Source: a virus
Reading direction: 5' to 3' (one strand)
Length of the DNA stretch: 46,246 bases
IMG/VR virus record: IMGVR_UViG_3300023097_000007
Location: 1 to 46,246 of that record
Shown: piece after piece, positions 32,840 to 38,963 of the stretch
How the letters are laid out: the number at the start of each line of letters is the position of its first letter
How positions within the stretch are numbered: position 1 is the first letter of the stretch
Notes under the pieces: model-generated
Database searches by the model: none
Told to the model about the DNA's origin: nothing
The model's input: only the letters and a program-made list of their open reading frames with translations
Translations under genes and position numbers: made by a program

Positions 32840-33214
32840 ATGAAAACCTACAAAATTATTACGGAAGGAATTACAAACATTGTAACCTGCGAAACTTTAA
32901 TTGTCGAACCAAACGGACGTACTTTTTTCAAAACCGTAGATAAAATTGTCCATATTGCACCACAATTTGCATCAATAAATAATGTATGTTTTGAAAATAA
33001 AATATTGAAGGAATTAGAAAATTTAAGTGACGACATTAAATCGGATTATTATAAAATATTAAACCGAGTTGAAGAGTTTGAAGAAGCCGAAAAAGGCACA
33101 TCGTATTCTGAGATACATTTGGCATGGAGATTTAAACTCGGTGCAATAAACGAAATTTCAGCTAAATTGAGAAAACTTATTGAAAATAAAACTGCTGAAT
33201 TACTAAACCAATAA
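32840..33214 (+). CDS. Hypothetical protein (124 aa)
   Basis: The first 50 residues form strands (Tyr-Lys-Ile-Ile-Thr-Glu, Leu-Ile-Val-Glu-Pro-Asn-Gly) and the rest a charged helical region (Lys-Glu-Leu-Glu-Asn-Leu-Ser-Asp-Asp-Ile). No family is recognised. It lies in a tight array of small genes and ends 2 nt before the next ATG. Confidence 0.6.
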   Translation: MKTYKIITEGITNIVTCETLIVEPNGRTFFKTVDKIVHIAPQFASINNVCFENKILKELENLSDDIKSDYYKILNRVEEFEEAEKGTSYSEIHLAWRFKLGAINEISAKLRKLIENKTAELLNQ

Positions 33215-33216
33215 AT

Positions 33217-33366
33217 ATGAAATACAACAGAAAACATACTCCGGACAAAATCACAAATCATTTAGCTTGGTTAATTGCAAACTGTTTGGCCTGCTTTATT
33301 TTAGGATGCGCTTTACTTGTGAAGATTTATTTTGTATTACAGGTAATTGATAAAAGAAATATTTAA
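33217..33366 (+). CDS. Small single-helix membrane protein (49 aa)
   Basis: ATG at 33217, TAA at 33364-33366. A basic N-terminus (Lys-Tyr-Asn-Arg-Lys-His) is followed by a hydrophobic stretch of about 22 residues with three Cys (Trp-Leu-Ile-Ala-Asn-Cys-Leu-Ala-Cys-Phe-Ile-Leu-Gly-Cys), then a Lys-Arg end. The N-in topology predicted by the positive-inside rule suits an inner membrane peptide. Function is unknown. Confidence 0.6.
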   Translation: MKYNRKHTPDKITNHLAWLIANCLACFILGCALLVKIYFVLQVIDKRNI

Positions 33367-33408
33367 TAAATAAAACCTCGATCGTATAGGTAAAATCTAA
33401 TTTAAAGT

Positions 33409-33537
33409 ATGGAAAATACAATAGGTTTTTGGAGACATAAATGTTCCATGCAAAGGATATCTGGTCACAATTATTGCTTTATGAGCGTTGAAAATAAAAA
33501 AAATTATGAATGGGTAATTATTAAGAAAATAGATTAA
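33409..33537 (+). CDS. Small hypothetical protein (42 aa)
   Basis: ATG 33409 to TAA 33535-33537. The product has His, Cys, Trp and Lys scattered through 42 residues (Trp-Arg-His-Lys-Cys, His-Asn-Tyr-Cys-Phe). No clear domain. Only the A-rich start region and its position between co-directional genes support it. Confidence 0.35.
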   Translation: MENTIGFWRHKCSMQRISGHNYCFMSVENKKNYEWVIIKKID

Positions 33538-33588
33538 ATCCAGGACAGCCGACACCCTGATAAAGTAGGCAAACAAAAAACTAATATT

Positions 33589-33867
33589 ATGAATTGGAAA
33601 GAACTAAAAGATTTTTGTAACAATTTACCTGACTCTGAATTATACAAAAAGGTAATGCTGTGGCGTGAAGAAGACGCCATAACTGATGTATCAGCCTTCC
33701 AATTAGAGGAAGACCAATATATCAGTGAATATTCAGAAGATGGATGTTTTTCTGAATCAGTAGCAAATGAATTTATAAAAAATGACCCAGAAGATTACCC
33801 TAATGGAATACTGGATTTTGAAAAAGTATATGACAAAGGACACCCTGTTTTACATGAAAATTTCTAA
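33589..33867 (+). CDS. Small acidic early protein (92 aa)
   Basis: The protein opens with a Met-Asn-Trp-Lys-Glu-Leu-Lys-Asp-Phe-Cys-Asn motif. I have seen this opening (Trp-Glu-Leu-Lys-Glu-Phe-Cys) in many small Bacteroidota-phage proteins. It continues with an aromatic strand Val-Met-Leu-Trp, then an acidic body. Function is unknown. Short upstream spacers at 33541-33577 and 33873-33912 share the bases AGCCGA and AGTAGGCAAACA. Confidence 0.6.
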   Translation: MNWKELKDFCNNLPDSELYKKVMLWREEDAITDVSAFQLEEDQYISEYSEDGCFSESVANEFIKNDPEDYPNGILDFEKVYDKGHPVLHENF

Positions 33868-33923
33868 TCAATAAGCGCGGAAGCCGAAAAGCGAACGAGT
33901 AGGCAAACATCAAACACATTTTT

Positions 33924-34254
33924 ATGAAAAAAGTATTTTTTATTGCAATGGCGGTTTTTGGAATTGCAATTTATTCATGCTCAGACGATCAAATTAAAGT
34001 AAAACCGACCGAAATACGAACATCTTACAGACTTGGTCACGAATGAGTGGACGCAATGCAATTCAGGTGATACGCAATATGGGTGATGTAAAATCTATTC
34101 GGACGGAAATGGAAACTTTATGAAATCAACTTTTTCATTGATGCCGTTTCCAATACATTGGCCTCAAATGTCGTATGGTTCTGAAACTATAGACGATCAA
34201 AAATGGTACTGGGAAACCCAATGGGTAACGAGTTGCACGCCGGCATCAAATTAA
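33924..34254 (+). pseudogene. Broken lipoprotein gene
   Basis: The start encodes Met-Lys-Lys, a hydrophobic run and Ile-Tyr-Ser-Cys-Ser-Asp-Asp, a lipobox with a typical Bacteroidota signal peptide, but the frame closes after about 40 codons. A shift of one base near 34020 opens a second frame, which continues with Asn-Glu-Trp-Thr-Gln-Cys-Asn-Ser-Gly-Asp and then, after one in-frame TGA (34084-34086), reads 55 further residues (Gly-Asn-Gly-Asn-Phe, Trp-Tyr-Trp-Glu-Thr-Gln-Trp) to TAA at 34252. A secreted ~110-residue lipoprotein broken by one frameshift and one stop fits best; two sequencing errors are an alternative. Confidence 0.6.
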
Positions 34255-34270
34255 AAATATATAAACAGAT

Positions 34271-34303
34271 AAAACCCGACATTAATGTGTCGGGTTTTTT
34301 ATT
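34271..34303 (+). terminator. Intrinsic terminator after the broken lipoprotein gene
   Basis: AAAACCCGAC (34271-34280) and GTCGGGTTTT (34289-34298) pair over 10 bp around 8 nt, followed by T. It closes the 32.2-34.25 kb small-gene array and precedes the lysis genes. Confidence 0.85.
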
Positions 34304-34347
34304 TAAAATAATTTACTACATTTATACCAATTAAAAATAAAGCAATT

Positions 34348-34590
34348 ATGACAAATAGAAAAGTAGAGTTTGCAACGAAATCAGCTTTGGCAAGCAGAAC
34401 GCCTGAATTTTGGAAAAATGTGTTTAAAGGAACGGTAGTCGTCACCTCGGTGGCTACATTTATTTTGGCCGCAGACCCAACTATCGATCCAAACACCGTT
34501 ATCAGAATAGGGGTATATATGAAAGGGTTGGATATGCTTGTATTGGGATTTTCCAGATTATTCGGAGTAACCGTGGAAGGTATTAAATAA
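34348..34590 (+). CDS. Small membrane protein, holin-like candidate (80 aa)
   Basis: The 80 residues have a basic start, the segment Arg-Thr-Pro-Glu-Phe-Trp-Lys-Asn-Val, a hydrophobic helix (Gly-Thr-Val-Val-Val-Thr-Ser-Val-Ala-Thr-Phe-Ile-Leu), and a second hydrophobic stretch near the end (Met-Leu-Val-Leu-Gly-Phe). This matches the size and lay-out of small holin-like or tail-associated membrane proteins at the head of flavobacterial-phage lysis cassettes. It is the first gene after a terminator and leads towards the endolysin. Confidence 0.55.
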   Translation: MTNRKVEFATKSALASRTPEFWKNVFKGTVVVTSVATFILAADPTIDPNTVIRIGVYMKGLDMLVLGFSRLFGVTVEGIK

Positions 34591-34607
34591 TCTTAAATTA
34601 AAATAAA

Positions 34608-34733
34608 ATGAATGAAAAAGTAACAATAGAAAGAGAAGCAACAGAAGAAGAACAAAGGGCAATTCAGAAAGCCAGGGAAATATTGGATGCCGCCGGATTG
34701 GAACTTATCGGCACCCGACCGAAAAGAAGATAA
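34608..34733 (+). CDS. Small charged protein in the lysis region (41 aa)
   Basis: ATG 34608, TAA 34731-34733. The product is a short Glu/Arg-rich amphipathic helix (Glu-Glu-Gln-Arg-Ala-Ile-Gln-Lys-Ala) ending in Arg-Pro-Lys-Arg-Arg. The stop overlaps the next start (TAATG at 34731-34735), which supports translation. The function is unknown. Confidence 0.5.
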   Translation: MNEKVTIEREATEEEQRAIQKAREILDAAGLELIGTRPKRR

Positions 34734-35056
34734 TGAAACGCTTATTATACATAGCGACCGTAATAGTATTAGTTGATTATTTATTTTGGGAGCAAATGGA
34801 AATATTTTTAGGATTTCAGGTTTTCGAAATACTAAAGGCTTTATTTTTATGGATGCTATGTATTTTTATTTTCATGCAAAACAGGAAATCATTCATCTGC
34901 TTTTTTCTATTTTGCGCATCGCTCAACGATTTAGTAGACGAAGTAACAGGGAATTGGGATAAATTGTATCTTAGCGAAGCATTTTTGATATTAATATTGC
35001 CTTTACTTTGGGCGCTCAAAACACAAATAAATGTTAGAAAAGATACAAGGGACTGA
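34733..35056 (+). CDS. Membrane protein with three segments (107 aa)
   Basis: Hydrophobic segments at about residues 4-22, 31-58 and 80-95 (Leu-Leu-Tyr-Ile-Ala-Thr-Val-Ile-Val-Leu-Val; Leu-Phe-Leu-Trp-Met-Leu-Cys-Ile-Phe; Leu-Ile-Leu-Ile-Leu-Pro-Leu-Leu) with a basic C-terminus. It is coupled to the preceding gene (TAATG) and overlaps the next gene by 26 nt. Position in the lysis cassette suggests a holin or accessory membrane lysis protein. Confidence 0.6.
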   Translation: MKRLLYIATVIVLVDYLFWEQMEIFLGFQVFEILKALFLWMLCIFIFMQNRKSFICFFLFCASLNDLVDEVTGNWDKLYLSEAFLILILPLLWALKTQINVRKDTRD

Positions 35057-35387
35057 TTGGTTGCCGACCTTTATTAAAATATTTATTCCAGCTTTCGTAG
35101 GTGTTGGTATAAAAATAGCAATCGAAATGAAAAAAGACAAAACAAAAGTATCGCTGATAAACATAGTACTTTCTATGTTCATAGGAATAAGTGGAGCGTG
35201 GCTTTTGTCAGGAATGATAGAGGATATTTGTGCATTGCATTACGTTCCTGCAGTTATAGCCTTAGTAGCAATTATTTCAGATAAAATAGGGGAATTTATA
35301 ATTTACAAATTAAATATCGACGTTTTTCTTACGGCTTTAGTGAACAATGCATTTATATTTGTAAGCAATACATTCAAAAAACAGTAA
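35031..35387 (+). CDS. Holin-like membrane protein (118 aa)
   Basis: Three hydrophobic stretches (Ile-Phe-Ile-Pro-Ala-Phe-Val-Gly-Val-Gly; Ile-Val-Leu-Ser-Met-Phe-Ile-Gly-Ile-Ser-Gly-Ala-Trp-Leu-Leu; Ile-Ala-Leu-Val-Ala-Ile-Ile-Ser) flank charged loops, which suits a class I holin or LydA-like holin. It starts inside the upstream gene and ends 1 nt before the endolysin. A holin-endolysin pair is the natural reading. Confidence 0.65.
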   Translation: MLEKIQGTDWLPTFIKIFIPAFVGVGIKIAIEMKKDKTKVSLINIVLSMFIGISGAWLLSGMIEDICALHYVPAVIALVAIISDKIGEFIIYKLNIDVFLTALVNNAFIFVSNTFKKQ

Positions 35388-35388
35388 A

Positions 35389-35886
35389 ATGACACCTGAA
35401 CTATTTGTTAAAACATATCTTCCGGAAGCAAAAAAAGTGGAAGCCAAAACCGGGTTTCATTATTTGATTCCTTTAACTCAATCTGCTCTTGAAGGTGATT
35501 GGGGTCGAAAAATGCCAGGTAATAATCCTTTCGGAATAAAAGATACTGACGGCGTAAACGGGAATGAGCAACTGATAACTACAACTGAATACCTGAGTAC
35601 GTCCAAAGCGAAATTTCCTGTGATTTTAAAAATAGTTAAAGCGGGGAAATTATTCAAATACACCGTAAAGGACTGGTTCAGAAAATACCCAAGTATTGAA
35701 AAAGCATTTGAAGACCATGTAAACTTTTTCATGACAAATAAAAGATATTCAGAAGCAGTAAAGTTCAAAAATAATCCAGAAAGATTCTTTGAAGAAATAT
35801 CAAAAGCAAAATATGCCACAGCTCCGGATTATGGAACTACTTTGAAACTCGTAATGAAATCAGTAATCAAAAGACTTCCAAAATAA
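35389..35886 (+). CDS. Endolysin, GH73-like N-acetylglucosaminidase
   Basis: The 165-residue protein shows the GH73 layout: an opening Ala-Lys-Lys-Val-Glu, then Pro-Leu-Thr-Gln-Ser-Ala-Leu-Glu-Gly-Asp-Trp-Gly (candidate catalytic Glu35), Pro-Gly-Asn-Asn-Pro-Phe-Gly-Ile-Lys, a central Phe-Arg-Lys-Tyr-Pro-Ser, then Asn-Lys-Arg-Tyr-Ser and a final Lys-Tyr-Ala-Thr-Ala-Pro-Asp-Tyr. It would hydrolyse glycan bonds of peptidoglycan. There is no signal peptide, so it needs the holin-like proteins upstream. A terminator follows at 35923. Confidence 0.88.
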   Translation: MTPELFVKTYLPEAKKVEAKTGFHYLIPLTQSALEGDWGRKMPGNNPFGIKDTDGVNGNEQLITTTEYLSTSKAKFPVILKIVKAGKLFKYTVKDWFRKYPSIEKAFEDHVNFFMTNKRYSEAVKFKNNPERFFEEISKAKYATAPDYGTTLKLVMKSVIKRLPK

Positions 35887-35922
35887 CACGACCGTTCCGC
35901 AAGTCGATTAGTACGGTTCTAC

Positions 35923-35959
35923 AAAAAGCCTGTCCTGCCAAAACAGAGACGGGTTTTTT
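35923..35959 (+). terminator. Intrinsic terminator after the endolysin
   Basis: AAAAAGCCTGTC (35923-35934) pairs with GACGGGTTTTTT (35948-35959) over 12 positions, two of them G-T/T-G. It ends the lysis transcript. A small hairpin (ACCGT/ACGGT) lies just upstream. Confidence 0.8.
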
Positions 35960-35976
35960 ATTTCATAATAAAATCA

Positions 35977-35984
35977 TATATTTG
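35977..35984 (+). promoter_or_regulatory. Promoter of a short leader or small RNA
   Basis: TATATTTG with the surrounding AATAAAATCATATATTTGC (35967-35985), a 19-base sequence repeated exactly at 36095-36113 and 43905-43923. Transcription should start near 35991. Confidence 0.6.
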
Positions 35985-35990
35985 CCCCAC

Positions 35991-36060
35991 TTACTGCCTA
36001 ACAGTAAATTGTTTTTTTGTTCTTAAAACCCGATTGTCACGAGTCGGGTTTTATTTTTTA
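35991..36060 (+). ncRNA. Short leader or small RNA with two hairpins
   Basis: TTACTG/CAGTAA (35991-35996/36002-36007) and a terminator AAAACCCGA/TCGGGTTTT (36025-36033/36044-36052) with a T-rich run give a ~70-nt RNA. A second promoter copy follows within 45 nt, so the RNA could end before the 36135 gene and be a separate small transcript. No loop-to-leader complement was found here. Confidence 0.5.
36025..36060 (+). terminator. Intrinsic terminator of the short RNA
   Basis: AAAACCCGA and TCGGGTTTT pair over 9 bp around 10 nt and are followed by ATTTTTTA. Confidence 0.75.
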
Positions 36061-36137
36061 CAAAAAAATTAAACAAAAACCACATTTCGCATTAAATAAA
36101 ATCATATATTTGCGTTAAACAAAAATCATATATCGTG
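36057..36137 (+). repeat. 81-bp promoter repeat, copy 1
   Basis: These 81 bases recur at 43867-43947 with two mismatches (36081 and 36126). Each copy holds a TATATTTG promoter core and the GTG start of the gene that follows, so two operons share one control sequence. Recombination between the copies could delete or duplicate the 7.8 kb between them. Confidence 0.9.
36105..36112 (+). promoter_or_regulatory. Promoter in the 81-bp repeat, before the gene at 36135
   Basis: TATATTTG (TAnnTTTG) with a start near 36119 and a GTG start at 36135. The third copy of the shared 19-base core is at 35967-35985. Confidence 0.6.
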
Positions 36138-36347
36138 GAAGACAACGAAGAATTTAGCGAGATAGCAATACTCAAAAAAGAATTAGAAGATTTAAAGACT
36201 AAAATCACTTCTATTAAAGAAGTAGCTAATAATTTGGAGATATACGAAGAAATGGCCTCGTTTAAAGTATCAGGGATTAATTTGAACCAATCAAAAACAT
36301 ACGTTTCAACCAGAGAAAGACTTTATCGTAAAATAAATGAATTATGA
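36135..36347 (+). CDS. Small coiled-coil early protein (70 aa, GTG start)
   Basis: The frame opens with GTG inside the promoter repeat. The product is a heptad-like helix rich in Lys, Glu, Leu and Ile (Ile-Leu-Lys-Lys-Glu-Leu-Glu-Asp-Leu) with a polar C-terminus. The stop overlaps the next ATG (ATGA at 36344). No family is recognised. Confidence 0.55.
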   Translation: MEDNEEFSEIAILKKELEDLKTKITSIKEVANNLEIYEEMASFKVSGINLNQSKTYVSTRERLYRKINEL

Positions 36348-36469
36348 AAAGATCATTAAAAAAATATTTAAATGATGACCGGGTAGGTATGATATCTATT
36401 TTGTTGGTTGTAATTTATGGAGTTTCTATTTTAACTCTTTCAATTATCATTGTGCTTGTTTCCTTATAA
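36344..36469 (+). CDS. Small single-helix membrane protein (41 aa)
   Basis: ATG 36344 overlaps the previous stop. A basic start (Lys-Arg-Ser-Leu-Lys-Lys) leads into a long hydrophobic stretch (Ile-Leu-Leu-Val-Val-Ile-Tyr-Gly-Val) running to the C-terminus. It is a tail-anchored or single-pass membrane peptide. Confidence 0.6.
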   Translation: MKRSLKKYLNDDRVGMISILLVVIYGVSILTLSIIIVLVSL

Positions 36470-36500
36470 ACCTTTAAATTAATAATTTATACCAGAACAA

Positions 36501-36797
36501 ATGGAGACAAAACAGGATTTAGATAATATTTGGGACGCTTTCAGTAAAATGTCAGATTCATTACATAATGCGGCTGAATTTAACACCATAAGTCAAGAAG
36601 TGAGCAGGATTGAAAATTCTTGCGGCTCGTGTAATAAATGGATGACGAAACAATGCGAAAGGGAAAAACATCACAAGGTTTCGTGCGGAGAGATAAAATG
36701 TAATGATTTTGACATTTCCAGTTTGACCCAATTGACATTAAATAAAAAATACGAAAGGATTAATTCATTAAAAGAAATTATAAACAAAACGCAATGA
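36501..36797 (+). CDS. Cysteine-rich early protein, metal-binding candidate (98 aa)
   Basis: Residues about 40-70 contain Cys-Gly-Ser-Cys-Asn-Lys, then Cys-Glu-Arg-Glu-Lys-His-His-Lys-Val-Ser-Cys-Gly-Glu-Ile-Lys-Cys. This spacing suggests one or two zinc sites. The N-terminal part is a helix. The stop overlaps the next ATG (ATGA at 36794). The function is unknown. Confidence 0.6.
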   Translation: METKQDLDNIWDAFSKMSDSLHNAAEFNTISQEVSRIENSCGSCNKWMTKQCEREKHHKVSCGEIKCNDFDISSLTQLTLNKKYERINSLKEIINKTQ

Positions 36798-36898
36798 CCA
36801 CAAACGAAGCTAAAGAGAACGCTATTAAAACGGCATACGGAGAGTTTTGGGGACTCTTGAAGGATAAAGTGAATGAAGATGGGCAAATTGATAGTTAA
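36794..36898 (+). CDS. N-terminal fragment of a split paralogue (34 aa)
   Basis: The product begins Met-Thr-Thr-Asn-Glu-Ala-Lys-Glu-Asn-Ala-Ile-Lys-Thr-Ala-Tyr-Gly-Glu and is clearly similar to the first 30 residues of the gene at 45132 (Lys-Ala-Asn-Ala-Ile-Lys-Val-Ala-Tyr-Gly-Glu). It ends in TAA at 36896-36898; the frame then continues open into the 36902 gene. It is either half of a gene broken by one nonsense codon or a real short protein with a coupled partner. Confidence 0.5.
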   Translation: MTTNEAKENAIKTAYGEFWGLLKDKVNEDGQIDS

Positions 36899-36901
36899 AG
36901 G

Positions 36902-37204
36902 ATGGTTCCAGACAAGGTTATTTTAGAATCATTGGCTCTTGGTTATTTAGATTACGGAAGTGGTTACTATTGGTTTCCTTTAGCCATTAGTAGGATATCT
37001 CACAACAACGGCTGGATTAAAATAGAATCAGAGGAAGATTTACCTAAAAACGAAGGTCAATATTTTGTTTATTCTAAAATTGATTATGGAAAAGGATTCC
37101 GCATTGATATTTTTACCGGGCGGTTATCCAATACTTTTGAAAACGGTAAATTTATATTTACGCATTACCGACCAATAATCAAACCACAACCTCCAATATA
37201 TTAA
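36902..37204 (+). CDS. C-terminal part of the split paralogue, DUF551-like (100 aa)
   Basis: This frame is the continuation of the 36794 frame beyond the TAA. Its second half (Asn-Gly-Trp-Ile-Lys-Ile-Glu, Leu-Pro, Tyr-Phe-Val-Tyr, then His-Tyr-Arg-Pro-Ile-Ile-Lys-Pro-Gln) matches the C-terminus of the 45132 gene and resembles the DUF551 pattern of phage proteins (Trp-Ile-x-Val, Leu-Pro, then His-Trp-x-Pro-Leu). The last 33 nt (37172-37204) are identical to 45546-45578. The function is unknown. Confidence 0.6.
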   Translation: MVPDKVILESLALGYLDYGSGYYWFPLAISRISHNNGWIKIESEEDLPKNEGQYFVYSKIDYGKGFRIDIFTGRLSNTFENGKFIFTHYRPIIKPQPPIY

Positions 37205-37218
37205 ATAAAACCTAAATT

Positions 37219-37449
37219 ATGACACCAAAAGAAAAAGCCTTAGTAATTCACCGGGATATATTTTCAATAACTCCTGAGTGGATGGATGATTTAGAATGTG
37301 CTGAGTTTGTAAATAAATGCGCATTGCTTGCTGTTGGCGAATTAATAAAAGAAGCCTCTGATAAGTTTACAAATTTAAGATTCTCCGGATGTAGATTAAC
37401 CGATAAAGAATATTGGGGAGAAGTCAAAAAAGAAATTGAAAAGTTATAA
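37219..37449 (+). CDS. Small helical early protein (76 aa)
   Basis: The 76-residue protein is helical with an acidic first half (Glu-Trp-Met-Asp-Asp-Leu-Glu-Cys-Ala-Glu) and a hydrophobic helix (Ala-Leu-Leu-Ala-Val-Gly-Glu-Leu-Ile). No family is recognised. It lies in a tightly spaced early operon. Confidence 0.6.
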   Translation: MTPKEKALVIHRDIFSITPEWMDDLECAEFVNKCALLAVGELIKEASDKFTNLRFSGCRLTDKEYWGEVKKEIEKL

Positions 37450-37463
37450 AAAAAAGAAATAAT

Positions 37464-37697
37464 ATGAGACTTATAATAATATCAATAGGAATTATTTTTA
37501 TAACTGTTTATTTGATTGGATTTAAGATTTTTCAAATTTGGTGTATTCTATTTTTACTGATTTGGCATTTTAGATTTGAAACAAAGGAATTTTACAGGAT
37601 ACAAGCAAATAGAGTTCTATTTGTGATAGGCAATGAAACGTACGATTATGATACAATAAAAGAATATTATAAATCATTTTATTATGAAAAAAACTAA
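37464..37697 (+). CDS. Small membrane protein (77 aa)
   Basis: Two hydrophobic stretches in the first 45 residues (Ile-Ile-Ile-Ser-Ile-Gly-Ile-Ile-Phe-Ile; Ile-Leu-Phe-Leu-Leu-Ile-Trp) precede a soluble Tyr/Glu-rich tail (Tyr-Asp-Tyr-Asp-Thr-Ile-Lys-Glu-Tyr). It could be an anti-host or superinfection-exclusion factor; this is only a guess. It overlaps the following 58-residue gene by 14 nt. Confidence 0.55.
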   Translation: MRLIIISIGIIFITVYLIGFKIFQIWCILFLLIWHFRFETKEFYRIQANRVLFVIGNETYDYDTIKEYYKSFYYEKN

Positions 37698-37860
37698 TGA
37701 AATTTTCAGGAATTTTAACGTTAACAGGATGAACCAGATTATAGGGAAATATCCGAGAATTACAGAGATATCAAAATTAGTGAAACCGATAAATTCAGAT
37801 GCTAAAAATCCAGATTTCGATTTACCACTTTCAAAAATTTACAAGGAATTTAATAATTAA
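37684..37860 (+). CDS. Small hypothetical protein (58 aa)
   Basis: The ATG at 37684 lies inside the end of the membrane gene and the frame runs 58 codons to TAA at 37858-37860. The product is mixed and Asn/Lys-rich (Phe-Asn-Val-Asn-Arg-Met-Asn-Gln, then Pro-Asp-Phe-Asp-Leu-Pro-Leu). The overlap and the A-rich upstream region are its only support. Confidence 0.4.
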   Translation: MKKTNEIFRNFNVNRMNQIIGKYPRITEISKLVKPINSDAKNPDFDLPLSKIYKEFNN

Positions 37861-37872
37861 CTAACAATAAAT

Positions 37873-38301
37873 ATGAAATATATTATAAAAACGAAAATTA
37901 AAAGGGAAGAATGGAATGACGCAAATCCTGAAAAAAAACCAATGACCGAAAGAAGATTGGCGAAGATAGCAGGTATATCTAACGTTACAATTTCAAATCT
38001 AGGTAATATTGAAAAAGCGCCTAAATGGATTGAAAGAATTGTTAATTTTGAAGCAATAGTCCCATCAAATTTTATGAGTTTCATTAAGATTGAAAACGGC
38101 GAATATTCAATAGATTTGAAAGAACTTAAAAATCAGATTGGAATAAAATACAAAGACAATAGGATTCCTACGAATGCCGAGATATTAAAACAGGCAGGGT
38201 TTGCCGGTGTAGTTGCGCCTACAGGAAAATGGATTGAAATAACATATAGAATCTGTAAGGCTTTGGATTGTAACCCGAGTGACATAATTATATTGGCCTA
38301 G
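37873..38301 (+). CDS. Helix-turn-helix protein with two HTH segments (142 aa)
   Basis: Residues about 24-44 (Met-Thr-Glu-Arg-Arg-Leu-Ala-Lys-Ile-Ala-Gly-Ile-Ser-Asn-Val-Thr) form an HTH-like pattern, and the C-terminus ends in Arg-Ile-Cys-Lys-Ala-Leu-Asp-Cys-Asn-Pro-Ser-Asp-Ile, which is the HTH_26/XRE Cro-CI-type ending. A linker of Lys/Glu/Ile-rich sequence connects the two. It may be a transcriptional regulator of the early operon. It ends TAG and the annealing protein gene begins 2 nt later. Confidence 0.6.
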   Translation: MKYIIKTKIKREEWNDANPEKKPMTERRLAKIAGISNVTISNLGNIEKAPKWIERIVNFEAIVPSNFMSFIKIENGEYSIDLKELKNQIGIKYKDNRIPTNAEILKQAGFAGVVAPTGKWIEITYRICKALDCNPSDIIILA

Positions 38302-38303
38302 AT

Positions 38304-38960
38304 ATGAGAGAGAGAAAACCAGATATAAACATTGAAGTAGAAAATTTGTTACAGCAAATTAAAGAAATAAAAACAAATGATGATTTGTTGAAATTATTAG
38401 ATAATGACCCTCCTTCGGTATGGGTGAAAACTCACCCGAATATTCCAGGTCATAAGTTTCTTCCAATTGACAAAGTGGAATTCTTGCTTAGACAAATATT
38501 CAAATTAAATTATAGAATTGAAGTGTTGAGCACTTCAACATTATTTAACGCAGCTTCGGTAACAGCTAGGGTTCACTATAGGGAATTCGACGCGCCGAAT
38601 AATTGGTTGAGTCACGACGGAACCGGAGCAGATGCACCAACCTTAACCGAAAACAATAGATACACACCATATAGCGTATCTGCCGCTCTTCCAACGGCGA
38701 AAACTTTGGCTATAAAAGATGCATGCGATCACTTTGGAAGATTATTTGGATCAGACCTTAACAGAGCAAATACAATTCCAAAGGAAAACACTAAACTATC
38801 AACAGATCAATTGCATGACGAAATTTCAGCAATGTTCATTGAAGTGGAAGCAAAAATACCATCTGATAAATTCGTCCATTATAAACGAATAATAGACAGA
38901 AAGGAAACCAATAGTTACACCAAACTATATGCTTCTTTATCACTACTTAAAAAAATTTAA
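38304..38960 (+). CDS. Rad52/Sak-like single-strand annealing protein
   Basis: The 218-residue protein shows a Rad52-superfamily core: Trp-Val-Lys-Thr-His-Pro then Pro-Ile-Asp-Lys-Val-Glu-Phe-Leu-Leu-Arg-Gln-Ile-Phe (helix), a strand with Arg-Ile-Glu-Val, Val-Thr-Ala-Arg-Val-His-Tyr-Arg-Glu, a Gly-Thr-Gly-Ala turn, and Ala-Leu-Pro-Thr-Ala-Lys-Thr-Leu-Ala-Ile-Lys-Asp-Ala-Cys-Asp-His-Phe-Gly-Arg-Leu-Phe. The function would be single-strand annealing in recombination and repair. The YqaJ/Exo-like nuclease is two genes on. The C-terminal 60 residues are a variable helical tail. Confidence 0.8.
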   Translation: MRERKPDINIEVENLLQQIKEIKTNDDLLKLLDNDPPSVWVKTHPNIPGHKFLPIDKVEFLLRQIFKLNYRIEVLSTSTLFNAASVTARVHYREFDAPNNWLSHDGTGADAPTLTENNRYTPYSVSAALPTAKTLAIKDACDHFGRLFGSDLNRANTIPKENTKLSTDQLHDEISAMFIEVEAKIPSDKFVHYKRIIDRKETNSYTKLYASLSLLKKI

Positions 38961-38963
38961 ATT

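Noticed and set aside
33541-33912. Short repeats sharing AGCCGA and AGTAGGCAAACA before two small genes
   Set aside because: Too short and divergent between the common parts to call as a regulatory element.
34084-36898. Alternative genetic code (TGA or TAA read as sense)
   Set aside because: All three stop codons end clearly real genes elsewhere in the window (for example TGA after portal, TAG after the HTH gene, TAA after the capsid gene), so the in-frame stops are better explained as decay.
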